This document shows positions 54,565 to 63,087 of a stretch of DNA of 64,000 nt, one piece after another. A program made the translations under genes and the position numbers. The first letter of the stretch is position 1, and each line of letters begins with the position of its first letter. Location of the stretch: positions 7,626,001-7,690,000 of the forward strand of contig NZ_JAUSYH010000001.1 in NCBI RefSeq assembly GCF_030816715.1. The letters are read 5' to 3'. Under the pieces are notes generated by a model. It had not been told where the DNA came from. It searched no databases and saw only the letters and a list, made by a program, of their open reading frames with translations. This stretch comes from Streptomyces achromogenes (GTDB lineage: Bacteria; Actinomycetota; Actinomycetes; Streptomycetales; Streptomycetaceae).

Positions 54565-55152
54565 TCAGGGCCGGGCGCCGGGCCCGAAGCCCGTCCAGCG
54601 CAGGTCCGCGGGGAGATGGCTCATGTCGTTGTAGACCACCAGTGAGGGGGCCGCGCCGGTGTAGTACTCGATCGCCGTCACCGCCGTGTTCCCGCAGCTC
54701 ATCCCCAACCACCGCTCACGTGGCGCGCCGAGCGCGTGCCGCAGGAGCCAGGCCACCTGGTAGGCGTGGGTGACCAGGACCTCGTGCGTCTCGGTGTCGG
54801 CGGGGCGGGCGAACCGGTCGGTCAGCGCGTCCGCGAGGCGCTCCCCCTTGGCCGCTTCGGCGGGGTCGTAGCCGTCGAACACCCCCGCCCATGCCGCCGG
54901 CGGGCTCTTCGGCACGTGCGGGATGCAGTCGGTCAGCTCGGCCGCCTCCCGCACGGGGACCCCGTGCAGACGCTCGCCGAGGATCTGGGCCGAGCGAACC
55001 GCCCGGGGCAGCGGCGAGTGCCACACCGTGTCGATCGGCAGCCGGGCCAGGCGCTCCGCGAGCAACTCCGTCTGGCGCCGCCCGACTTCGGTGAGCCTCC
55101 CGAAGGCGTCCGCCGCGCCGTGCCTGACCATGAACAGACGCCGAGTCGCCAT
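54565..55152 (-). CDS. Histidine phosphatase family protein
   Basis: 195 residues of the phosphoglycerate-mutase-like superfamily. The phospho-accepting RHG motif (FMVRHGAADAFGRLTEVGRRQ) is at residue ~10 and the second histidine is in VLVTHAYQVAWLL. HSPLPRAVRSAQIL supplies the usual arginine. The ATG at 55152 has GGAAGGG seven bases upstream on the minus strand; the longer frame from 55197 would begin inside a palindromic operator-like site. The substrate cannot be told. It converges with hemC with only 35 bp between stops. Confidence 0.85.
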   Translation of the reverse strand: MATRRLFMVRHGAADAFGRLTEVGRRQTELLAERLARLPIDTVWHSPLPRAVRSAQILGERLHGVPVREAAELTDCIPHVPKSPPAAWAGVFDGYDPAEAAKGERLADALTDRFARPADTETHEVLVTHAYQVAWLLRHALGAPRERWLGMSCGNTAVTAIEYYTGAAPSLVVYNDMSHLPADLRWTGFGPGARP

Positions 55153-55183
55153 GTCATGCCCTTCCGGGGGAGGTGAAGACAGA

Positions 55184-55215
55184 GATGTTCGTAACATCCG
55201 GATGGTATCAACATT
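55184..55215. promoter_or_regulatory. Palindromic operator-like pair upstream of the phosphatase gene
   Basis: GATGTTCGTAACATC (55184-55198) is a perfect dyad with 6-bp arms; a looser copy, GATGGTATCAACATT, follows 17 bp on (55201-55215). On the minus strand TTGATA (55206-55211) could be a -35 element. The rest of the 300-bp gap to 55452 shows nothing else I can name. Confidence 0.45.
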
Positions 55216-55452
55216 TCGTCGCGAGGAGGGTGTGCCGAGGGTCCGCGAACGGCGCCGGGTCGAACGGGTGACGCGTGGTGCCCGCCGGGGACCGGCGCGC
55301 CGGTGTCACTCGCTCCCCTCCCGTACGCAGTACGGGTGAATGGACCGACGGTTCCGATCGGGGGGCGGTGTCGAGTCTCTACGGTTTCCGAGTGGGTCCG
55401 GGGATTGCGGGAGAGGCCCTGCGGACGGGGGACCGGTGGAAAGGCGCACCTG

Positions 55453-56484
55453 ATGTCGGGGTTGGGAAAGTCGCCGGACGCGCTCAGGCTTCGGGCGGGC
55501 AGCCGCCGACGGACCTGGGCACGGAGCTGGGGAGCTGTTTGCGTGGCAGGCCTGACGGGGGCGGTGCTGACGTTCGGATGGTCCTGGGCGGCCGGCGGCG
55601 GGGCGGCGCGGATCACGGCTTTCGGGCCGTCCGCGGGCAGTTGGGCGTTGGCGGCCTCCCTGATGCTCCGCGCGAGGGTGACGAGCGGGCGGGTGCGGAC
55701 GCGTGGGCTGCTGCTGGCCGGCTCCGCGGTCGCCGGAGGCGGGTACCGGGGGGTGGTCGCCGTGCTGTCGGCTCAGCCCGCGGCTTCGGGGTGGGACGTC
55801 CGGTCGTTGCCGGGTGCGGTGATGGTCACCGGGGTGACGCTGACGGTCGGTCTGGGGATGGCCGGTCTGGTGGTCGCGGCCGATGCCGGTACCGGCCGGC
55901 ATGTGCTGCTGCGGCGCGTGCTCGACGGGGTCGTCACCGCGGGGGCCGTCTTCATGACCGTATGGGTCCTGCTGCGGGGCGCCGGTGACGGCTGGCGGCT
56001 GGGGACGGGGATGGTCGGTGTCCTGTGGGCCGCCGAAGTCGTGTTCCTCGGGTTTCTCCTCGCCGTGCGCCGCCTGGTGCGGAGCGACCGGAGAGCCACC
56101 TTGTGGGTCGGCATCGCGGGGCTGTCCCTCATGCTGGTCGGCGACACCCTGCGACTGCGGACGGTCGGCCCGCACGGCCCCGAGGTGATGTCCTGTCAGC
56201 TGGTCGACATCTGCGTCACCGCGGGGCTGCTGGTGGTCGCCGTCGGCCCCTGGGTGCCCGGCGGGGCGAGCGCGCTGGGCACCGCTCGGCCCTCGCTGCG
56301 ACGCGGGATGGAGGGTGCGGCGGGGTTCGTTCCGCTGACGGTCTGCACGGCCACGGCGCTGGGATTCGCGCTGGGTCCGTCCGTGCGGGACCCGGTGCCG
56401 CTGTTGGTCGGGGGAACGGCACTGCTGAGCCTCTGGGCCCGCCAGAGATTCCTGCCGAGCGAGAACACCGGCCACGAGGACTGA
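55453..56484 (+). CDS. Polytopic membrane protein, function unknown
   Basis: 343 residues with about eight to nine hydrophobic segments (for example WGAVCVAGLTGAVLTF, the GAVMVTGVTLTVGLGMAGLVV region, LLRRVLDGVVTAGAVFMTVW, VLWAAEVVFLGFLLAV, LWVGIAGLSLMLVGDTL, ICVTAGLLVVAVGPW and the C-terminal VPLLVGGTALLSLW). There is no soluble catalytic domain. The layout resembles the membrane sensor part that precedes GGDEF/EAL modules in some Streptomyces proteins, but none follows here. The ATG at 55453 is preceded by GGAAAGG; the frame is open to 55303 upstream, giving an improbable basic extension. Confidence 0.7.
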   Translation: MSGLGKSPDALRLRAGSRRRTWARSWGAVCVAGLTGAVLTFGWSWAAGGGAARITAFGPSAGSWALAASLMLRARVTSGRVRTRGLLLAGSAVAGGGYRGVVAVLSAQPAASGWDVRSLPGAVMVTGVTLTVGLGMAGLVVAADAGTGRHVLLRRVLDGVVTAGAVFMTVWVLLRGAGDGWRLGTGMVGVLWAAEVVFLGFLLAVRRLVRSDRRATLWVGIAGLSLMLVGDTLRLRTVGPHGPEVMSCQLVDICVTAGLLVVAVGPWVPGGASALGTARPSLRRGMEGAAGFVPLTVCTATALGFALGPSVRDPVPLLVGGTALLSLWARQRFLPSENTGHED

Positions 56485-56487
56485 GTC

Positions 56488-56501
56488 CGCGGATCCGCGG
56501 G
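56488..56501. terminator. Palindrome between convergent genes, possible terminator
   Basis: CCGCGGATCCGCGG is a perfect 14-bp palindrome three bases after the membrane-protein stop codon, in the gap before the convergent 2Fe-2S gene. It is short and lacks a loop, so it is only a weak terminator candidate. The remaining gap is very GC-rich with no other clear signal. Confidence 0.3.
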
Positions 56502-56627
56502 GCATCACCGGGGCCCGACCGTCGCCGTCCAGCCGGGTGTGAAGCTGCCCGCGTCCGCACGCGCCCCGCGCGCCCCGCGAGTCGCGCGCCGGGGCGGGCT
56601 CCGCGTGCGACCCGCGGGCCTACGACG

Positions 56628-57062
56628 TCACTTCCGGACCGCGCCCTGACGGCGGCCGCGGGTCCGCGCGCCCCTGGGCGGGTCGATGAACTGCAGCTCC
56701 AGCGTCATCGGCGGGTCGGCCAGGCCAGGGCCGCCCGCCGCCGCCCACGCCAGGATCTCCTCCGTGCAGTCGTCGTCCATGGCGAAGCCCACCCAGGCGG
56801 CCCGGCCGCCGGCCCGTCGGCCGGCGGCCGAGGGCTGGACGACGATCACGTTCGCCTGGTCGCAGGGGCCGAGACAGTCCGTCGTGCGGACGGCGAAGGC
56901 GCCGCCCGAAGCGTCCGCGGCCGCGCGCAGCCGCGCCAGCTGCCAGTCGTGGTCGAAGCCGGGATGCTTGCGGCCGTCGCCGCAACAGCAGCCCCTGCAC
57001 ACCACGAGCGTGCAGGGGCGGCTCCCGGCGGCTCCCACCAGCGCTCGCCGGGCCGGCGGCAT
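56628..57062 (-). CDS. 2Fe-2S thioredoxin-like ferredoxin domain protein
   Basis: 144 residues. A CRGCCC cluster near residue 22 and TTDCLGPCDQANVIVV near residue 60 match the (2Fe-2S) ferredoxin-like thioredoxin fold, with the DDDCTEEILAWAAAGGPG C-terminal helix typical of small actinobacterial members. It probably serves as an electron carrier. The ATG at 57062 lies five bases beyond the NUDIX-like gene stop, so the two form an operon. The frame stays open far upstream only because it is antisense-free GC-rich sequence overlapping the neighbour; that extension is rejected. Confidence 0.8.
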   Translation of the reverse strand: MPPARRALVGAAGSRPCTLVVCRGCCCGDGRKHPGFDHDWQLARLRAAADASGGAFAVRTTDCLGPCDQANVIVVQPSAAGRRAGGRAAWVGFAMDDDCTEEILAWAAAGGPGLADPPMTLELQFIDPPRGARTRGRRQGAVRK

Positions 57063-57067
57063 CCCGG

Positions 57068-57607
57068 TCAGGAGGCCGAGAGGCCCACGTGGGCCAGGGC
57101 CTGCCGGAGCAGGAACCCGTGCCCGCCGGGCATCTCGCTCTGCACCGCCAGGGAGGCGGCCTCCTGCGGGCTGAACCACACCAGGTCCAGCGCGTCCTGC
57201 CGCGGCCGGCAGTCGCCCGTCACCGGCACGATGTAGGCCAGCGACACGGCGTGCTGACGCGGGTCGTGGTACGGGGTGATGCCCTGGGTCGGAAAGTACT
57301 CGGCCACCGTGAACGGCTGGAGCGAGGTCGGCACCCGGGGCAGCGCCACCGGGCCGAGGTCCTTCTCGAGGTGGCGCAGCAGGGCGTCCCGGACGCGTTC
57401 GTGGTGCAGGACGCGGCCGGACACCAGGGTCCGGTTGACATTGCCGTCCGGCCCTATCCGCAGCAGCAGGCCGACGCTGGTGACTTCGCCGCTGTCGTCG
57501 ACGCGCACGGGCACGGCCTCGACGTACAGGATCGGCATACGGGCGCGTGCCATCTCGAGCTCGTCGGAGCTCAGCCAACCCGGTGTGGTCTCGGTCAAGT
57601 CAGACAT
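57068..57607 (-). CDS. DUF4916 / NUDIX-fold protein
   Basis: 179 residues matching the actinobacterial DUF4916 family: WLSSDELEMARARMPILYVEAVPVR, RTLVSGRVLHHERVRDALLRHLEKDLGP, PYHDPRQHAVSLAYIV and LDLVWFSPQEA. The region that would be the NUDIX box (GRVLHHERVRDALLRHLEKD) keeps its spacing but lacks the full REUxEE acidic set, so hydrolase activity is doubtful. The first gene of a probable two-gene operon with the 2Fe-2S protein. The ATG at 57607 begins MSDLTETTPGWL. Confidence 0.85.
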   Translation of the reverse strand: MSDLTETTPGWLSSDELEMARARMPILYVEAVPVRVDDSGEVTSVGLLLRIGPDGNVNRTLVSGRVLHHERVRDALLRHLEKDLGPVALPRVPTSLQPFTVAEYFPTQGITPYHDPRQHAVSLAYIVPVTGDCRPRQDALDLVWFSPQEAASLAVQSEMPGGHGFLLRQALAHVGLSAS

Positions 57608-57622
57608 TGTTCGATCATACTT

Positions 57623-58855
57623 TCAGTGTCCGTCGGGAAGCCGGTAGACCCGGCGGGCGTTGTCGGCTCCGGCCCGGCGCGCCAGGCGCAGCGCGTCGGG
57701 CAGGTCCAGCTCGCCCGCGTCCACCCGGTCCTGGAGCAGGTCTCCGAGACCCCGGCGGAAGGCCAGCGCGCCGAGCCAGTAGAACTCCGACACACCATAG
57801 GCGTCCGAGCTGTACAGCAGTTTGCGGAACGGTGTGATCTCCAGCGCCTCCTCCAGGACCGCCCGCGCTCGCACGGGGCCCACATGATGCAGGGTGAGCC
57901 CCACGTCCAGGTACACCTGCTCGAACACCGCGGCCAGGTAGGCGGCTTGCCGCTGGTAGGGCCAGCAGTGCAGGAGCAGCACAGGGATCGTGCCCGCCGT
58001 GAGGTGCAGCCAGTCCGTGAGATGCGTCGGGTCCACCCGGTGCAGCCGGATGTCGTTGTCGCCGAAGCCGGTGTGCAGTTGCAGGGGCAGCCCCAGATCG
58101 ACCGCCGTCCACAGCAGATGCCGCGTCAGCACCGGGTCCGCCAGCCGTCCGCCGTCCGCCAGCCAGCGCCGGGCGGCCCGGGTGACGTCGGCGTCCGGGG
58201 GCCGGGCCGGGTCGAGGTCGAAGCCGGTGCGGTAGGCGGCGACGGACTTGACCGCCACCACGCCCGGCCGCCGGACCGCGTCCAGCGCGGCCGCCCGGAA
58301 GGCGTCGGCGTACCCGTCGGCGTCGACGCCCCGCGCGGCGACGGCCTCGGCGACCGCCTCCAGCCGCACCACCTCGTACGCGACCGCACCCCGCCGCACC
58401 GCCTCCTGCGGGATCGCTGCCTCCGGCCGCACCCCCTCCGGCGGCACCCCCTCCGGCCGCATCGCCTCCCGCGCGACCGCCGGCGCCGCCGCGGCCGCGG
58501 CCAGCTCGGCGGGCGTCGTGACGGGGTGCGGGGCGAACCCGGTGTCGACGCAGAACACACCGGTGCGGGCGGCCCGGAGGAACCGCCCGTTCACCTCCCG
58601 TGGGCCCAGTGCGGCGCGCCGGGCCAGATAGGCGTCGGCGGGGGCGTGCGGGGCGAGATCGAGCAGGGGCGCGCAGTGTCGGCGCACCGCCACACCGACA
58701 GGCGTGTCGAAGGTGGAGAAGCCCGGCCAGGCGTCCCCCTCGGTCAGCAGCGCCTCGAAACCCGGCCGGTCCAGCGGGGCGGTGACCACGCCGTGGCAGT
58801 GGTGGTCCACCAGCTCCAGCTCGGCGAGCACCTCGTGGACCGCTCGGCCGGCCAC
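57623..58855 (-). CDS. Amidohydrolase paired with glutamine synthetase (FluG N-terminal-like)
   Basis: 410 residues of the amidohydrolase superfamily. DHHCHG (HxH) near residue 18, the LQLHTGFGDND strand, LLLHCWPY, LDVGLTLHHVG and LLYSSDAYG give the metal-site pattern. Residues ~130-165 carry an odd repetitive RPEGV/PEAA/PQEAV insertion. The GTG start is one base past the glutamine synthetase stop, so the two are coupled; in fungal FluG these activities are fused in one protein. The likely substrate is an amide or gamma-glutamyl compound, not identifiable from sequence. Confidence 0.82.
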   Translation of the reverse strand: MAGRAVHEVLAELELVDHHCHGVVTAPLDRPGFEALLTEGDAWPGFSTFDTPVGVAVRRHCAPLLDLAPHAPADAYLARRAALGPREVNGRFLRAARTGVFCVDTGFAPHPVTTPAELAAAAAAPAVAREAMRPEGVPPEGVRPEAAIPQEAVRRGAVAYEVVRLEAVAEAVAARGVDADGYADAFRAAALDAVRRPGVVAVKSVAAYRTGFDLDPARPPDADVTRAARRWLADGGRLADPVLTRHLLWTAVDLGLPLQLHTGFGDNDIRLHRVDPTHLTDWLHLTAGTIPVLLLHCWPYQRQAAYLAAVFEQVYLDVGLTLHHVGPVRARAVLEEALEITPFRKLLYSSDAYGVSEFYWLGALAFRRGLGDLLQDRVDAGELDLPDALRLARRAGADNARRVYRLPDGH

Positions 58856-58856
58856 C

Positions 58857-60260
58857 TCAGTACACCCAGCGGTACGCCGCGGCCACCTGGTCGTCGTCGA
58901 GCCCGTCGACGGCGTCGATCTCGCCCTGCCGCACGGCGGTCACCGCGTCGGCGAGGACCGGGCCGAGGGCGGCGCGCAGCACCTCGTCGGCGCGGAACTC
59001 GGCCACGGCCGCGGCGAGCGAGGACGGCAGCCGGCGCACGCCCCGGGCGGCCGCTTCCCCGGCGCCGAGCCGTACCGGGTCCCCGGTGCTCTCCTCGGGC
59101 AGCACCGCGCCCGAGGCCACCCCGTCCAGCCCGGCCGCGATGACGCAGCCGAGGGCCAGATACGGGTTGGCGGCCAGGTCGACCGGCTTGACCTCCAGGT
59201 TGGCCTGCTCCGCGCGCCGGCCCGCGGTGCCCCGTACCAGGCGCACCGCGCACTCGCGGGTCTCCAGCCCCCAGGCGGTGAACACCCCTGCCCACTGCGA
59301 GGGCCGCAGCCGCAGCGCGCTGGCCGGGCTGGGCGCGGTCACCGCCGTCAGCGCCGGGAGACGGGCCAGGACGCCGGCCGCGAACGCCTCGGCGTCGGCC
59401 GTCATGCCGTGCCGCCGGTCGCCGCCCGCGTGCAGGTTCACGCCGTCCCGCCACGCGGAGAGATGGAGGTGGCCGCCGTTGCCGACGCCCTTCGCGACGA
59501 CCGCGGGGGAGAAGGAGACCCGCAGCCCGTGCCGGCGGGCCACCGCCCGCACGGTCTGCCGGACGAGGACACTGCGGTCCGCGGCCGCCACCGGGTCGAG
59601 GGCGCCCACGGAGATCTCGAACTGGCCGGGCGCGTACTCGGGATGGATCTGCTCGACGTCGACGCCCTGCGCCGCGCACGCGGCCAGCAGGTCGGCGGTG
59701 TACTCGCTCAGCTCGACCTGCCGCGTCGCGCCGTACGCCGGTCCGGCAGCGGCCGGGACGAACTCGCCGGCCGGCGCGGCGTCCAGGCCGACCGCCCACT
59801 CGATCTCGACGGCGGCCCGGAAGGCGAGACCGTGCACACGGGCCGCGTCCGCCACGACGTGCCGCAGGAACGTGCGGGAGCAGCCCGGATGACGGTCGCC
59901 GTCCTGGGTGACGCGGTCGACCGGCGCCCACGCCCAGCCGGGCTGACCCGTGAGGACGACCAGCCGGTCGAGGTCCGGGTAGAGGCGCAGATCGCCGTCC
60001 GGCGAGCCCAGCGCCTCGGTCGTGACGATGGAGTCGTTCGCCAGGAACGTGTCGAACACCGGCGACATCCCGACGCCCCAGGCCGCCGCCGAGGCCAGCT
60101 TCCCCGTGGGGACCGCCTTCACCCTGCCGATCCCCGCGGTGTCGACGTAGGCCAGCACGACGCCGTGCACACCCGCCGAGGCCAGCTCCCCGCCGAGCGC
60201 GGTCGCCCGCTCGACGTCTCCGGGACGCCCGCCGGGGACGGGATCGGCAAGGGTGGTCAT
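58857..60260 (-). CDS. Glutamine synthetase-like ligase (FluG C-terminal-like)
   Basis: 467 residues of the GS class I fold. VLAYVDTAGIGRVKAVP near the start, AAVEIEWAVG and QIHPEYAPGQFEIS for the metal site, GVGNGGHLHLS for ammonia/glutamate binding, TRECAVRLVRG and NLEVKPVDLAANPYLALG near the end. It diverges from housekeeping GlnA and resembles gamma-glutamyl-polyamine/amine ligase-like members. It is translated with the amidohydrolase: one enzyme could form and the other hydrolyse a gamma-glutamyl amide. The ATG at 60260 begins MTTLADPVPGG. Confidence 0.87.
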   Translation of the reverse strand: MTTLADPVPGGRPGDVERATALGGELASAGVHGVVLAYVDTAGIGRVKAVPTGKLASAAAWGVGMSPVFDTFLANDSIVTTEALGSPDGDLRLYPDLDRLVVLTGQPGWAWAPVDRVTQDGDRHPGCSRTFLRHVVADAARVHGLAFRAAVEIEWAVGLDAAPAGEFVPAAAGPAYGATRQVELSEYTADLLAACAAQGVDVEQIHPEYAPGQFEISVGALDPVAAADRSVLVRQTVRAVARRHGLRVSFSPAVVAKGVGNGGHLHLSAWRDGVNLHAGGDRRHGMTADAEAFAAGVLARLPALTAVTAPSPASALRLRPSQWAGVFTAWGLETRECAVRLVRGTAGRRAEQANLEVKPVDLAANPYLALGCVIAAGLDGVASGAVLPEESTGDPVRLGAGEAAARGVRRLPSSLAAAVAEFRADEVLRAALGPVLADAVTAVRQGEIDAVDGLDDDQVAAAYRWVY

Positions 60261-60304
60261 ACGTCCTCCACGATCGGCGCGTGCGGCGTGTGCCCGTACG
60301 TCCG

Positions 60305-61096
60305 TCAGGGTTTCACGGCGACCGCGCCGTACTGCGGCACCACCGGGAGGGAGTCGGCCGTGCCGCGCCAGCGCGAGCACGACACCAGGCCCGGTTCCAG
60401 CAGCTCCAGGCCCTCGAAGAACGCGGCGATCTCCGCGCCGCTGCGGGCGGTGATCGGCGGCTTGGCGTTCTCGTTCCAGAACTTCATCGCCGGGATCTGG
60501 CCCTCGCCGCCCACCTCGCTGTCGTGGGTGGGGTGCGTCAGGACCAGGAAGCTGCCGGCCGGGACGTCGGCCATGACCCGCCGGACGATGTCCCGGGCCG
60601 CCTCGACGTCCAGGACGAAGTTCAGGATGCCCAGCATCATCACCGCGACCGGCCGCGTGAAGTCCAGGGAGCGGCCCGCGCGTTCGAGGATCGCGGCCGG
60701 GTCGTGCACGTCCGCGTCGATGTAGTCGGTGCGGCCCTGCGCGGTGCCGGTCAGCAGGGTGCGGGCGTGCGCCAGCACGATGGGGTCGTTGTCGACGTAG
60801 ACGATCCGCGACTCCGGCGCGATGCGCTGGGCGATCTCGTGGGTGTTGTCCGCCGTCGGCAGCCCGGTGCCGATGTCGAGGAACTGCCGCACCCCGCGCT
60901 CCTCGGCGAGGAACCGCACCGCCTGTCCGAGGAACCAGCGGTCCGCGCGGGCGATCTCCCGGATGAGCGGGAACATCCCGGCGACGTGCTCGCCGACGCC
61001 GCGGTCGACCTCGTAGTTGTCCTTGCCGCCGATCCAGTAGTTCCACACCCGCGCGTTGTGCGCCACGCTGGTGTCCAGCCGTCCCGGCCCGCTCAC
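60305..61096 (-). CDS. SAM-dependent methyltransferase, DUF574 family
   Basis: 263 residues. The family hallmark SVAHNARVWNYWIGGKDNYEVDR is at the start, followed by the SAM-binding FLDIGTGLPTADNTHE, VYVDNDP and LGILNFV segments, as in the Streptomyces expansion of DUF574 (Methyltransf_19). The GTG at 61096 has GGAAGGGG about eight bases upstream; the frame open to 61153 adds a basic extension absent from the family. The substrate is unknown. It is separated by 44 bp from the glutamine synthetase downstream and could be co-transcribed. Confidence 0.88.
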   Translation of the reverse strand: MSGPGRLDTSVAHNARVWNYWIGGKDNYEVDRGVGEHVAGMFPLIREIARADRWFLGQAVRFLAEERGVRQFLDIGTGLPTADNTHEIAQRIAPESRIVYVDNDPIVLAHARTLLTGTAQGRTDYIDADVHDPAAILERAGRSLDFTRPVAVMMLGILNFVLDVEAARDIVRRVMADVPAGSFLVLTHPTHDSEVGGEGQIPAMKFWNENAKPPITARSGAEIAAFFEGLELLEPGLVSCSRWRGTADSLPVVPQYGAVAVKP

Positions 61097-61223
61097 GTGA
61101 CCGCCCCTTCCCGTCCTGCCCGCGCCCTGCCGTGTCCCGGGCCTCGCCGCCATTGTGCCGCCGGATGATCACCGTTGTCCCCGGTAGGGTGAAATCCGGT
61201 CGTTCACCTACAGGAAGCAGCAC

Positions 61224-62087
61224 ATGCCGTACTCGCACGCCCCCGGACCGGTCGCCTCCGAACCCCCGACGGGCCCCGCAGACATCCGGCTGATCGTCAC
61301 CGACATGGACGGCACGCTGCTCGACGACGAGAAGAAGGCGCCCGCGGACCTGTGGCGCGTGCTGGCGCTGCTGCGCGAGCGCGGGGTGCACTTCGCCCCG
61401 GCGAGCGGACGTCAGTACGCCACGCTGGCCGCGGACTTCGCCGAGGTCGCGGGGGCGGCCGAGGGGATGGCGTTCATCGCGGAGAACGGCGCGTACGTCG
61501 TGCGCGACGGGCAGGAGCTGAGCTCGGATCCGCTGGACCCGGCCGTCGTCGTGCGGGTGACGGAGGCCGTGCGCGAGCTCGCGGCCGACGGGGTCGACCT
61601 CGGCGCCGTGGTCTGCGGGAAGCGGTCGGCGTACGTCGAGCGGTCCGACGAGCCGTTCGTGGCCGAAGTGGCCAGGTACTACCTGCGCCACCGGGTCGTC
61701 GAGGACGTCACCGCCGTCGACGACGACATCCTCAAGATCGCCCTGTTCGACTTCGGCTCGGCCGAGGAGAGCACCGCGCCGGCGCTCGCGCCCTTCGCGC
61801 GGACCCACCAGGTCGTGGTGTCGGGCGAGCACTGGGTCGACGTCCTGAACCGCACCGCCCACAAGGGCGCCGCGCTGCGCCGCCTGCAGCAGGAGCTCGG
61901 CGTCACGCCCGCGCAGACCATGGTGTTCGGCGACTACCTCAACGACCTGCAGATGCTGGACGCCGCCGACTGGTCGTTCGCCATGGCCAACGCCCATCCC
62001 GAGGTGGTGCGCAGGGCCCGCCACCTGGCGCCCTCCAACAACGACGACGGGGTGCTGCGCACCATCACGCGCGTGCTGGGCCTCTGA
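61224..62087 (+). CDS. HAD-IIB (Cof-like) phosphatase
   Basis: 287 residues. VTDMDGTLLDD (nucleophile aspartate, motif I), FAPASGRQY (motif II), K in NRTAHKGAALRRL (motif III) and VFGDYLNDLQML (motif IV) are complete, with the C2-type cap between. Cof-type enzymes dephosphorylate sugar phosphates, flavin or pyridoxal cofactors. Divergent from the methyltransferase gene; the spacer contains GGTGAA / TTCACC half-sites (61188-61193, 61203-61208) that could be an operator. The ATG at 61224 follows AGGAAG. Confidence 0.9.
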   Translation: MPYSHAPGPVASEPPTGPADIRLIVTDMDGTLLDDEKKAPADLWRVLALLRERGVHFAPASGRQYATLAADFAEVAGAAEGMAFIAENGAYVVRDGQELSSDPLDPAVVVRVTEAVRELAADGVDLGAVVCGKRSAYVERSDEPFVAEVARYYLRHRVVEDVTAVDDDILKIALFDFGSAEESTAPALAPFARTHQVVVSGEHWVDVLNRTAHKGAALRRLQQELGVTPAQTMVFGDYLNDLQMLDAADWSFAMANAHPEVVRRARHLAPSNNDDGVLRTITRVLGL

Positions 62088-62118
62088 ACCCGCGCCGGCT
62101 TCCGCACCCGCGCCGGCC

Positions 62119-62829
62119 TCAGGTCCGGGGCCGTGCATGCCCGTGCTGCCAGGCCCAGGCCGCGATCTCGACGCGGTTGCGGGCGCCCAGTTTCAGCTGG
62201 ACGCTCGACAGGTGCGTCTTCACCGTCGACAGGGAGACGTAGAGTCCGGCCGCGATCTCGGCGTTGGTCCGGCCGAGGGCGACGAGCCGGACGACGTCCA
62301 GCTCCCGTTCGGTCAGCGGTTCGGCGAGCGTGTCCGGGAGGGCGACGGGGCGGTCGGCGGCCGGGGTCCGCGGGCCGGTCAGGTGCTGGAGCAGGCGTAC
62401 GGTCACCGACGGCGAGACCAGGGAGTCGCCCGCGGCGGCCGCCCGGACCGCCTCCGCGAGGAGCGTGGGCCCGGAGTCCTTCAGCAGGAAGCCGCAGGCG
62501 CCGCCGCGCAGTGCCCCGTACACGTACTCGTCCAGGTCGAAGGTGGTGACCACGACCACCCGCAGCGGGTCCGCGACGTCCGGTCCGGCCAGCAGCCGGG
62601 TGGCCGCGAGACCGTCCAGCTTCGGCATCCGGATGTCCAGCAGGCACACGTCCGGCCGCACGTCGCGGGCCAGCGCGACGGCCTCCTCGCCGTCGGCGGC
62701 CTCCGCGACCACCGTGATGTCCGGCTGCGCGTCGAGGAAGAAACGGAAGCCGGTGCGGACCATGTCCTGGTCGTCGGCGAGGAGGACCCGGATGGGGGCG
62801 GTGGGGCCCGACGGGCTCGGGGCGGTCAT
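62119..62829 (-). CDS. NarL/LuxR-type response regulator, orphan
   Basis: 236 residues. Receiver: LLADDQDMVRTGF, phospho-acceptor in DVCLLDIRMPKLDG, T in VVVTTFDLDEYVYGA and K in GFLLKDSGP. LuxR HTH at ~170-230: LTERELDVVRLVALGRTNAEIAAGLYVSLSTVKTHLSSVQLKLG. Such regulators normally neighbour a sensor kinase, but the genes on either side are a HAD phosphatase and an M20 hydrolase. The start is the ATG at 62829; the frame stays open upstream but that part is not protein-like. The 258 bp before the next gene hold nothing I can identify. Confidence 0.9.
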   Translation of the reverse strand: MTAPSPSGPTAPIRVLLADDQDMVRTGFRFFLDAQPDITVVAEAADGEEAVALARDVRPDVCLLDIRMPKLDGLAATRLLAGPDVADPLRVVVVTTFDLDEYVYGALRGGACGFLLKDSGPTLLAEAVRAAAAGDSLVSPSVTVRLLQHLTGPRTPAADRPVALPDTLAEPLTERELDVVRLVALGRTNAEIAAGLYVSLSTVKTHLSSVQLKLGARNRVEIAAWAWQHGHARPRT

Positions 62830-63087
62830 GCCTCGATCATGCCTCAGGTCGAGGCGCGGGCGGGGGTGAGGGCGGGCGGCGGTCTTCGGCCGGGCCCGCT
62901 CGCGCGCGGCCTTCCGGCCGGGCCCGCTCGCGGCGAGACCGCGGGACGCCGCGAGCGGCCCCGGGGCGTGCGCCGCCCTCGTGCGGCAGCCGGACGTCCA
63001 CTCCGGGCCGGCCGGGTGGCCGGGACCCGTTCCGCCGATGGTGCCGGGGCGGCCCGCGTGCGGGGGCGGTCCGCGTAACGTGGCCGC

